Assembly (NCBI GenBank): GCA_025360285.1 | Contig: JANYCM010000090.1 | Coordinates: forward strand, 1 to 14,640 | Direction of reading: 5' to 3' | Length of the DNA stretch: 14,640 nucleotides | DNA from: Sphingomonadales bacterium | GTDB lineage: Bacteria; Pseudomonadota; Alphaproteobacteria; Sphingomonadales; Sphingomonadaceae | In this document: positions 1-5,144 of the stretch, piece after piece | Layout of the letters: each line of letters opens with the position of its first letter | Position numbering within the stretch: position 1 is the stretch's first letter | Notes under the pieces: generated by a model | The model's database searches: none | Told to the model about the DNA's origin: nothing | The model's input: the letters and a program-made list of their open reading frames with translations, nothing else | Translations under genes and position numbers: made by a program

Positions 1-2
1 GC

Positions 3-242
3 TTCATCCTGTTGTTGCTGATCATCATCATCGCCGTAGCGGCGGCGGCCTTGGCGCTCGGCCTGGTGCGGGTCGACAGTATCGGCAGCCTGCAACCGCC
101 GCATGTGGCGATCGAGGGCGGGCAGATTCCGAAGATCGAAGTCAACACCGCGAAGATCGACATGCACCGCAAGACGGTGACGATCACGGTTCCCGAAATG
201 ACGGTCGAAAAGCCCGAACAGGCGCCCGCGCCGGACAAATAG
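3..242 (+). CDS. Small membrane-anchored hypothetical protein, 5' end missing
   Basis: The reading frame is open from the first bases of the window to the TAG at 240-242, so the true start probably lies upstream; a TTG at 12 is the first start-like codon inside the window. What remains is 79 residues: an N-terminal run of Leu/Ile/Val/Ala of about 20 residues, which reads as one transmembrane helix or signal anchor, followed by a hydrophilic tail rich in Val, Lys, Glu and Pro that ends in APAPDK. The tail would form a short soluble domain on one side of the inner membrane. I recognise no catalytic motif and cannot assign a function. It is convergent with the next gene, with only 22 nt between the stop codons and no clear terminator. 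Confidence that it is coding is moderate. Confidence 0.6.
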   Translation, partial: FILLLLIIIIAVAAAALALGLVRVDSIGSLQPPHVAIEGGQIPKIEVNTAKIDMHRKTVTITVPEMTVEKPEQAPAPDK

Positions 243-264
243 CGCCGGCGCTGGCCCCTGGAAC

Positions 265-624
265 TTATGCCTGGTCGGCTTCGGTTCCGACCAGCCGTCG
301 CCACAGCGTCCGCATTGCGCCGACCGGCGCCACCGGTTCCGCGGCGCCTACGGCCGTGATGGCCGTATGAACGTCCTCCAGCGTAATCGCCCGCACCGGC
401 GCCGGGCTGCCGGGCGACAGCGTCATGCCTTCGCTGCTCGCCGTCTGCCGATCGGTGATGTCCTGCTGCCAGCCGTGCAACAGCCGCAATTTCTGTTCCG
501 TGCTGATATCATCAGCGGCGGCAATGGCCGCCGGGGTCTTGTAGAATTTTGCCGGGTCGGCCGAAACAATCTCGAAATCGGCATCCGGCTCCTCGCCGGC
601 CACGGTATCATTTTGGCTGTTCAT
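265..624 (-). CDS. Small conserved hypothetical protein beside phyR, probably stress-induced
   Basis: Encodes 119 residues with no membrane segment. The central part (about 27-67) reads FYKTP...DISTEQKLRLLHGWQQD...ASSEGM. It resembles a small alphaproteobacterial family with the pattern F-x-S/T-P...LS-x-x-x-K-x-x-L-L-x-x-W-x-x-D...EGM; no biochemical role is known to me. The start is chosen at 624 because AAGG (634-637 on the plus strand as CCTT) sits 9 nt upstream. An in-frame ATG at 633 would place AAGG directly against the codon. The frame stays open further upstream but without a good ribosome site. It lies downstream of phyR in the same direction, 85 nt from its stop, and has its own EcfG-like promoter at 657-681, so it can be made independently of phyR during stress. 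The C-terminal third is Ala/Val/Pro-rich and probably disordered. Confidence 0.75.
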   Translation of the reverse strand: MNSQNDTVAGEEPDADFEIVSADPAKFYKTPAAIAAADDISTEQKLRLLHGWQQDITDRQTASSEGMTLSPGSPAPVRAITLEDVHTAITAVGAAEPVAPVGAMRTLWRRLVGTEADQA

Positions 625-656
625 TTCGCTCATCCTTGCGGTCGCCTGTTCACCTA

Positions 657-681
657 AACCGGTGCTTGCGGCGATCGTTCC
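657..681 (-). promoter_or_regulatory. Putative EcfG promoter, GGAAC-N16-GGTT
   Basis: On the minus strand GGAAC (681-677) is followed after exactly 16 nt by GGTT (660-657). The EcfG consensus known for alphaproteobacteria is GGAAC-N16/17-CGTT, so there is one mismatch, in the least conserved -10 position. The predicted start of transcription is near 650, giving a leader of about 26 nt before the ATG at 624. The same variant with the same spacing recurs at 4878-4902. Confidence 0.6.
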
Positions 682-709
682 CGATGATATGAGCGGTCGC
701 CGGCGCCAA

Positions 710-1498
710 TCAGGCAGCCACGTCACGCTGCATCAACAGCGCCTGGCCAATGGTGACCACCACGGTTTCCACTTCGAAGGGCTTGGTGATGAGGTAAGTC
801 GGCTCCGGCCGTTCGCCGGTCAACAGGCGTTCGGGGAAGGCAGTGATGAATATCACCGGCATATCCTGATCCACCAATATGTCGTTCACGGCATCGATAC
901 CCGATGATCCATCGGCCAGCCGGATATCGGCCAGCACCAGGTCGGGCTTCAATATAGTGCCCAGGCGAGCCGCTTCGTTGCGCGTGCTGGCAATGCCGAC
1001 AACATGGTGCCCCATGTCCTCGACAATGTCCTGCAGATGCATGGCGATGACCGGTTCATCTTCAATGATCAGCACATTTGCCGCCAATTCCGCCGTGATG
1101 GCGGCGCGCGCGGCGTCCAGATCGGCCTTCACGTCATGCGGGCTGCGCGACAGGATTTCCGCTGCTTCTTCGACGGAAAAGCCTTCCACCGCCGTCAGCA
1201 GCAAGGCTTCGCGGCGCGGCCGCACCAGCTGCAATACCAACCCTTCGCCGACGCCGCGGCGATCGGACAAACCAGATAAATCATCGGTCGCGCTTTGGGC
1301 GGTGTGAAAAAGACGGAACAATGCCACGCGCGGATTGTTATCACTGTCGAAGTCACCGGCATTGCTGACCAGGGATTCAAGCGCTGTGCGCACCATGGCG
1401 TCCCCTGCGGCCTGCGATCCGGTAAGCGCTCGGCCATAGCGCCGCAGGAACGGAATGTGCGGGCCGATAACGGTCCTCAGGCTGGCGTCAGTCGACAT
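710..1498 (-). CDS. phyR: PhyR, general stress response regulator (anti-anti-sigma factor)
   Basis: Encodes 262 residues, the usual length of PhyR. Residues 1-135 form a sigma-factor-like domain resembling EcfG regions 2 and 4 but used as a decoy. Residues 141-258 form a receiver domain with acidic E146/D147, phospho-acceptor D191 in VLADIRLADG, T219 and K239. The segment PVIFITAFPERLLTG...PEPTYLITKPF is the FATGUY-type receiver signature typical of PhyR. In the known mechanism, phosphorylated PhyR exposes the sigma-like domain, binds NepR and frees EcfG. The ATG at 1498 is chosen because it matches the family N-terminus; GGAG lies 11 nt upstream, and the open frame extending to 1951 runs through the divergent promoter and nepR. 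It is transcribed divergently from nepR-ecfG from its own EcfG promoter, which makes a positive loop. Identification is very secure. Confidence 0.97.
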   Translation of the reverse strand: MSTDASLRTVIGPHIPFLRRYGRALTGSQAAGDAMVRTALESLVSNAGDFDSDNNPRVALFRLFHTAQSATDDLSGLSDRRGVGEGLVLQLVRPRREALLLTAVEGFSVEEAAEILSRSPHDVKADLDAARAAITAELAANVLIIEDEPVIAMHLQDIVEDMGHHVVGIASTRNEAARLGTILKPDLVLADIRLADGSSGIDAVNDILVDQDMPVIFITAFPERLLTGERPEPTYLITKPFEVETVVVTIGQALLMQRDVAA

Positions 1499-1540
1499 GC
1501 GGCGCAATGCTCCGTCCCGTGCGGTCGTATCGAAATGACC

Positions 1541-1565
1541 AACGCGCCGCCGTGAAAAATGTTCC
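1541..1565 (-). promoter_or_regulatory. EcfG promoter of phyR, GGAAC-N16-CGTT
   Basis: On the minus strand GGAAC (1565-1561) is followed after 16 nt by CGTT (1544-1541), a perfect match to the EcfG consensus. Transcription should start near 1534 and give a leader of about 36 nt before the phyR ATG at 1498. The -35 box faces the -35 box of the nepR promoter across 7 bp. Confidence 0.9.
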
Positions 1566-1577
1566 GTTGGCGGGAAC
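1561..1577. repeat. Inverted repeat formed by two divergent EcfG -35 boxes
   Basis: GTTCC (1561-1565) and GGAAC (1573-1577) are perfect inverted 5-mers separated by 7 bp. They are the -35 elements of the phyR and nepR-ecfG promoters. At this spacing two EcfG holoenzymes would approach each other closely, so simultaneous occupancy may be hindered. Confidence 0.85.
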
Positions 1578-1597
1578 AATATTTTGGCAGGTGCGTT
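1573..1597 (+). promoter_or_regulatory. EcfG promoter of nepR-ecfG, GGAAC-N16-CGTT
   Basis: GGAAC (1573-1577), a 16-nt spacer and CGTT (1594-1597) match the consensus perfectly. The predicted start near 1604 leaves about 20 nt of leader containing AAGG (1611-1614), 10 nt before the nepR ATG at 1625. It makes ecfG autoregulated. Confidence 0.9.
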
Positions 1598-1624
1598 TGT
1601 ACCGACATGTAAGGCTTTGATCGA

Positions 1625-1876
1625 ATGGCAGCAGGACGGGTCGAATCGATGGACCGAAGACAAAAAGCCAGCGGCAGTGGTGCAGCGCCCGTGACGCGCA
1701 GCCGCCGCCGCACGGCCGACCCCATTGCGTTTGGTCTGCAGAAATTGTTCGAACCCATCCTCAATGAACCTGTGCCTGATGAATTCTTGGCCATTCTTGA
1801 CCGGGTTGATGCCGAACGCGACCGTCGGACCCAGGCGGGCGGGCCGGTTGATCCGTCGGGCAGTGCCGGCCTGTGA
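1625..1876 (+). CDS. nepR: NepR, anti-sigma factor of the general stress response
   Basis: Encodes 83 residues. Residues 33-66 (IAFGLQKLFEPILNEPVPDEFLAILDRVDAE in part) carry the NepR core: a first amphipathic helix, the conserved NEPVPD-x-F hinge and a second helix. The flanks are polar and likely disordered, as in known NepR proteins. In the absence of stress NepR holds EcfG inactive; phosphorylated PhyR competes for the same surface. The ATG at 1625 has AAGG 10 nt upstream and fits a short leader from the EcfG promoter. An in-frame ATG at 1649 (AGGA 11 nt upstream) would remove eight residues outside the core and cannot be excluded. Its TGA overlaps the ecfG start by 4 nt (GTGA), which suggests translational coupling and roughly equal synthesis of sigma and anti-sigma. 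Confidence 0.93.
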   Translation: MAAGRVESMDRRQKASGSGAAPVTRSRRRTADPIAFGLQKLFEPILNEPVPDEFLAILDRVDAERDRRTQAGGPVDPSGSAGL

Positions 1877-2451
1877 CCGAGACTGTCGTGCCGGCCGATT
1901 CCGCCGATGATGCGCGCTTTCGCGCCGATATGGTTGCCACGATCCCGTCACTGCGCGCCTTTGCCCGCGGCCTGTGCGGCAATCGTGAACTTGCCGATGA
2001 TATCGCGCAGGAGGCCTTGCTCAAGGCCTGGGCAGCGCGGGCGAGTTTCAGCCCCGGCACCAATTTCAAGGCCTGGCTGTTCACCATTTTGCGCAATCAC
2101 TTCTATTCGATCGGCCGCCGCGCCGCCCGCTTTGCGCCCTGGGATCCCGAACTGGCCGAACGCACGCTGGTCACCCCGCCCGACCAGGGGGTGAATATCC
2201 ATTTTTCGGACTTGCAGCGTGGCCTTGGCATGTTGCCGCCGGAACAGCGCGAAGCACTGCTGCTGATCACTGCCAATGGCCTGTCCTATGAGGAGGCGGC
2301 GGCCGTCATGGGATGCCCCAGCGGCACGGTGAAAAGCCGGGTGGGCCGGGCACGGCTGGCGATCATGAAATTCATGGACGGTGCGGCGGCGGTGTCGCCG
2401 CCCGGCGAGGTTGCGGCCGGCGTCCGCCGTGATATCAGCCGGCGCGTTTGA
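1873..2451 (+). CDS. ecfG: EcfG, ECF-type general stress sigma factor
   Basis: Encodes 192 residues. Region 2 (about 16-85) contains LCGNRELADDIAQEALLKAWAA, for core RNA polymerase and -10 binding. Region 4 (about 119-170) contains LPPEQREALLLITANGLSYEEAAAVMGCPSGTVKSR, the helix-turn-helix that reads the -35 GGAAC. The length and the nepR-linked position identify the EcfG (ECF15) group. The start is a GTG at 1873 overlapping the nepR TGA, without a separate strong ribosome site, consistent with coupling. About 20 residues after region 4 form a Pro/Gly/Arg tail. It is expected to direct the four GGAAC-N16-(C/G)GTT promoters found in this window. An alternative ECF function is unlikely given the neighbours. 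Confidence 0.95.
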   Translation: MTETVVPADSADDARFRADMVATIPSLRAFARGLCGNRELADDIAQEALLKAWAARASFSPGTNFKAWLFTILRNHFYSIGRRAARFAPWDPELAERTLVTPPDQGVNIHFSDLQRGLGMLPPEQREALLLITANGLSYEEAAAVMGCPSGTVKSRVGRARLAIMKFMDGAAAVSPPGEVAAGVRRDISRRV

Positions 2452-2569
2452 ACATTTGATGCATGGGTCGGCCCCAGCCGCTGACGCTGTGGCGGCGGAT
2501 GATCCACGTCGTGCAATGATGGCCGGCCGGCCAGCGTCCTATCAAACGCCGGCAGTGCCGCATCGAAAC

Positions 2570-4216
2570 ATGACGGTCAGGCGGGGCTTTGTCCTGTTGC
2601 TGCTGGCGATCTTGCTGCCGCTGACCGTGGCTGCCATCGGCCGTAATCGCCTTCAGCTTGCCGCCAACCAGGCGTTGATCGAAAGCCGGCTGTCCGACCG
2701 CGCGATGGGGGCAGTGCGCGTGCAGCGATCGACGCTGAATGCCTCCACCACGATCCTGGGTCTGTTGGCGCAGGCGCCTGCCGCGCGCGCCGGCTGCCGG
2801 GCCGGCCTGCAAGCGGTGGTGTCCGGCTATCCGGCCATTCTCGATCTCGTGCGCATCGCGCCGGACGGGTCTGTGGCCTGTGCCACCATGGATCAGGCCG
2901 GGCCGCCGCCGCTGCCGCCGCTGCCGATGGTCGGGCGCGCGGCCGGTCTGGTCATCACCGGCCTTGAACCGGCGTCGCCTGCCAGGCTTCCCACCATCAC
3001 GGCGATCCTGCCTATCGACAAGGGCCGCGGCGGCGCGATTGCGGCGCGCATCGATGCCGGCTGGATGCAGCGCGGGCTGAACCGGCGCGATTTTGGTGAT
3101 GACGCGATCGTCCAGGTTGTCGATGATCGCGGCCAGGTCCGGGCGGGCAGCGGCCGGCAGCCGCTGAGGGGGCTTGATCTCAAGGCCCCGGCGGGCAGCA
3201 TTGCCGAGGCCGTCAGCGGCGATGGCCGGCGCTGGGCCTATGCGGCGGCGCCGCTGTTCCGGGCGCTCGATCGTCAATATTATGTAGTCTATGCGGCGCC
3301 GCGCCTGCGCTGGCATGATTGGGTGTGGTGGCAGGTCGGGCTGGGTGTCGTCCAGCCGCTGCTGGCGATTCTGCTGGCGGCTCTGGCGATGTGGTTTGGC
3401 ACATCAAAGCTGTTGCTGCGCTGGTGCCGGGATTTGCAAACGCTGGCGCGGGATATTGCCCGGGGCCACTATCATCTGCGCCGCACCAATTTCGATGCGG
3501 CCCCGGCCGAATTGCGGGATTTGTCGGATGCCCTGGCGCAAATGGCGGCGGCGGTTGAACAACGCGACAATGATCTGCGCCTGGCGGCCGAACGCCAGCA
3601 ATCCCTGGCGCGTGAATTGCACCACCGGGTCAAGAATAATTTCCAGATCGTCATGAGCCTGCTCAGCCTGCAGGCCGAATCATTGCCCGACGACAATATG
3701 GCGCGGGCGCTGGCCCAGACCCGGCTGCGCATCAGCGTCATCGCGCTGGTCCATCGCCTGCTCTATGAAACCGGTGAAACCTCGGTAATTGCCGCTGACG
3801 CCTTGCTGGGCGATGTCTGCCGGCTCCTGTCCCAGACCTTCAGCCACCAGACCAACATCGAAACGCATTGCCGCTTTGAACGCCATCATCTTGGCCTTGA
3901 TCAGGCCGTGCCGGTGGCGCTGTGGCTGGTGGAGGCCATGTCAAATGCCCATCACCATGCCTTCACCGATGACCAGAAGGGCCGGATCGATGCGACGCTG
4001 GATATTGTCGGTGATACTGTCGTCGTTTGTGTCAGCGATACCGGGATGGCGTTTGACGGCGGCGAAGCGCCCGTCACCGCCGGCACCGGGCTGCGCATCA
4101 TCAACGGTATCGGCAAACAACTGGGGGGCGATGTTGTCGTTGTCAGCACGCCCGGCACCGGCACGATGCTGCGCCTGACGTTCCCGGTCCATGTCGTGCC
4201 GCTGGCCCCGGACTGA
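2570..4216 (+). CDS. HisKA_2-family sensor histidine kinase, likely input to PhyR
   Basis: Encodes 548 residues from the ATG at 2570. Residues 6-24 form TM1 and about 253-277 TM2, with a periplasmic sensor between them. The sensor segment around 60-110 has the Cache-like pattern C76...YPAILDLVRIAPDGSVAC104, and the two Cys could form a disulfide. A HAMP-like linker (about 280-335) leads to a HisKA_2 dimerisation domain with ELHHRVKNNFQ (349-359), where H352 is the probable phospho-acceptor. The HATPase domain has an N box (EAMSNAHHHAF, 455-465), DTG (490-492) and GTGLRIINGI (505-514). This family includes the PhyR-acting proteins PhyK (Caulobacter) and PhyP (Sphingomonas, mainly a phosphatase), and the position after ecfG supports the same role. 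The start is uncertain: ATGs at 2516 and 2459 are in frame and none has a clear Shine-Dalgarno. I chose 2570 because basic residues directly precede TM1. Confidence 0.88.
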   Translation: MTVRRGFVLLLLAILLPLTVAAIGRNRLQLAANQALIESRLSDRAMGAVRVQRSTLNASTTILGLLAQAPAARAGCRAGLQAVVSGYPAILDLVRIAPDGSVACATMDQAGPPPLPPLPMVGRAAGLVITGLEPASPARLPTITAILPIDKGRGGAIAARIDAGWMQRGLNRRDFGDDAIVQVVDDRGQVRAGSGRQPLRGLDLKAPAGSIAEAVSGDGRRWAYAAAPLFRALDRQYYVVYAAPRLRWHDWVWWQVGLGVVQPLLAILLAALAMWFGTSKLLLRWCRDLQTLARDIARGHYHLRRTNFDAAPAELRDLSDALAQMAAAVEQRDNDLRLAAERQQSLARELHHRVKNNFQIVMSLLSLQAESLPDDNMARALAQTRLRISVIALVHRLLYETGETSVIAADALLGDVCRLLSQTFSHQTNIETHCRFERHHLGLDQAVPVALWLVEAMSNAHHHAFTDDQKGRIDATLDIVGDTVVVCVSDTGMAFDGGEAPVTAGTGLRIINGIGKQLGGDVVVVSTPGTGTMLRLTFPVHVVPLAPD

Positions 4217-4437
4217 TCGCTGTCCTACAGGCGCCAGATCGGCTATACGATCGATCGGCGTTGCTCTTTGACATTGCTGGGTAAAATCCGGCGGCACTAC
4301 GGCCTGTCTGCAAGCCGCGCCAAATTTGAAAAAGCGGCCGAAACAGGAAAATAAGGAAAATAGTACGAAACCGAAACGAATTTTCGGATCGGCAAAGTCA
4401 TCCCTGTGCAAGCCAGTCGCCAGCCCGGCCCACAGCG
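4217..4437. other. Intergenic stretch without a recognisable gene
   Basis: Between the kinase stop and the lipoprotein terminator there is no convincing gene. It holds the boxA-like site at 4262-4273, an A-rich patch at 4326-4380, and a small hairpin with arms CCGAAA (4371-4376) and TTTCGG (4382-4387) around a 5-nt loop. The hairpin has no following T-run, so it is not a good intrinsic terminator for the kinase. Confidence 0.5.
4262..4273 (+). promoter_or_regulatory. Orphan boxA-like antitermination element
   Basis: TGCTCTTTGACA differs at one position from the boxA of E. coli rRNA leaders (TGCTCTTTAACA), and a CTCTTTGACATTG core is typical of alphaproteobacterial rrn leaders. No rRNA sequence follows before the convergent lipoprotein gene. 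It could be a chance match, a remnant of an rrn leader, or part of an untranslated RNA downstream of the kinase. Confidence 0.35.
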
Positions 4438-4470
4438 AAAAGGCCGGCCCCGATCACCTCGGAGCCGGCC
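4438..4470 (-). terminator. Intrinsic terminator of the lipoprotein gene
   Basis: Arms GGCCGGC (4442-4448) and GCCGGCC (4464-4470) pair perfectly. After a C/A mismatch, CCGA (4450-4453) pairs with TCGG (4459-4462, allowing the shared edge), leaving a short loop. On the minus strand the hairpin is followed directly by TTTT (AAAA at 4438-4441 on plus). It lies 45 nt beyond the stop codon of the lipoprotein gene. Confidence 0.7.
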
Positions 4471-4515
4471 TGGAAGGCAACGCAACACTAATTGATCGGC
4501 AGGGCCGCGGCCGTG

Positions 4516-4848
4516 CTATTTCGTCTTTGTGGTGGCCGTCGTCACGGTCGTGGTATCGGCCGGCGGCGTCTTTTCGATGGCATCGGCCTTGGCTTCGCCA
4601 TTGGCCTTAACGGCGTCGGCCTGGTCGTGCATGACATCGGCCTTGTTTTCGGCGGCTGTCTTGGTCGCATCGGCGGCGGCCTTGCCATTGGCTTCCACGG
4701 CGTCGGCGCTCTTGTCGATCTGGGCAGCGACACCGCTGCTGGTGTCGCGCACGGCATCGGCCTGGGCGTCGGCGGGGGACTTGTTGCAGGCGGCGACCGA
4801 AAGGCCGGCGGCCAACAGCAGGATCAGCGGGTTGAGTGTACGTGTCAT
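4516..4848 (-). CDS. Ala/Asp/Lys-rich repetitive lipoprotein, probably EcfG-dependent
   Basis: Encodes 110 residues. A short signal peptide (MTRTLNPLILLLAAGLSVAAC) ends in a lipobox (VAA-C21), so the mature protein of about 90 residues should be lipid-anchored in the periplasm. The mature part is built of amphipathic helical repeats: SADAVEANGKAAADA (47-61) and QADAVKANGEAKADA (76-90) are near copies 29 residues apart, with a further QADAV at 29-33. The tail is Thr-rich. No enzyme motif is visible. It resembles small alanine-rich stress lipoproteins of sphingomonads; a function in envelope protection is only a guess. The ATG at 4848 is certain: AGGAG lies 6 nt upstream and the signal peptide starts there. 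It has its own promoter (4878-4902) and terminator (4438-4470), so it is a single-gene unit. Confidence 0.88.
   Translation of the reverse strand: MTRTLNPLILLLAAGLSVAACNKSPADAQADAVRDTSSGVAAQIDKSADAVEANGKAAADATKTAAENKADVMHDQADAVKANGEAKADAIEKTPPADTTTVTTATTKTK
4579..4710 (-). repeat. Internal 87-nt-offset repeat in the lipoprotein gene
   Basis: The 45-nt segments 4666-4710 and 4579-4623 encode near-identical 15-residue units and still share DNA such as GCCATTGGC. They are offset by 87 nt, an exact 29 codons, which suggests tandem duplication of a helical module. Confidence 0.7.
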
Positions 4849-4877
4849 GTGAGGCTCCTGTTTTGCTTCGCAAGCAG

Positions 4878-4902
4878 AACCGTCAAACTGACAATCGGTT
4901 CC
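4878..4902 (-). promoter_or_regulatory. Putative EcfG promoter of the lipoprotein gene, GGAAC-N16-GGTT
   Basis: On the minus strand GGAAC (4902-4898) is followed after 16 nt by GGTT (4881-4878). The predicted start near 4871 leaves a leader of about 23 nt that contains the AGGAG ribosome site. The arrangement matches the promoter at 657-681, including the single C-to-G change in the -10 element. Confidence 0.65.
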
Positions 4903-4919
4903 AGCGTAAGGGGGAGGGT

Positions 4920-4958
4920 GGGCCCGGTTGCATGCGGGGGGCGAATACAACCGGACCC
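4920..4958. repeat. Imperfect inverted repeat upstream of the ABC transporter operon
   Basis: Arms GGGCCCGGTTG (4920-4930) and CAACCGGACCC (4948-4958) pair over 11 bp with one mismatch around a 17-nt loop. It lies between the lipoprotein promoter and the transporter operon. It could be an operator or an RNA hairpin; no T-run follows on either strand. The rest of 4959-5144 holds no gene I can support. It does contain TTGACA at 5089-5094 with only a poor -10 (ATCACA at 5112-5117), which could serve the operon. Confidence 0.45.
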
Positions 4959-5144
4959 GGGGTCTGGACAGCGGATAGGGGGGACTGATCGCGCCGCCCA
5001 ATCATTAAAACAATCGAAATGCCGCGGCGTTCCCGGACCGAAGCGACGACGGCGCTTTATGCGGCTGCGGCATCGGTTGCCACCCGTCTTGACAGCGCTG
5101 GTGCCGCTGCCATCACATGCCGGCATGGGGGCTGGCGGGTTTTG

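Noticed and set aside
241..252. 12-bp perfect palindrome AGCGCCGGCGCT after the first gene
   Set aside because: No loop and no T-run, so not a credible terminator; such GC palindromes are common at this base composition.
259..285. GGAAC on the plus strand at 259
   Set aside because: No CGTT or GGTT at 16-17 nt and it faces into an antisense coding region.
1499..1951. N-terminal extension of the phyR frame
   Set aside because: The extension would run through the divergent promoters and nepR and has no similarity to PhyR; the ATG at 1498 gives the family length.
4268..4288. Possible sigma-70 promoter starting at TTGACA in the gap after the kinase
   Set aside because: TAAAAT follows after only 9 nt and nothing resembling a -10 box lies at 16-18 nt; the TTGACA is part of the boxA-like site.
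4326..4610. Lys-rich 94-codon plus-strand frame starting at a TTG
   Set aside because: It runs through the terminator and into the lipoprotein gene on the other strand, has no ribosome site, and its composition changes abruptly at the overlap.
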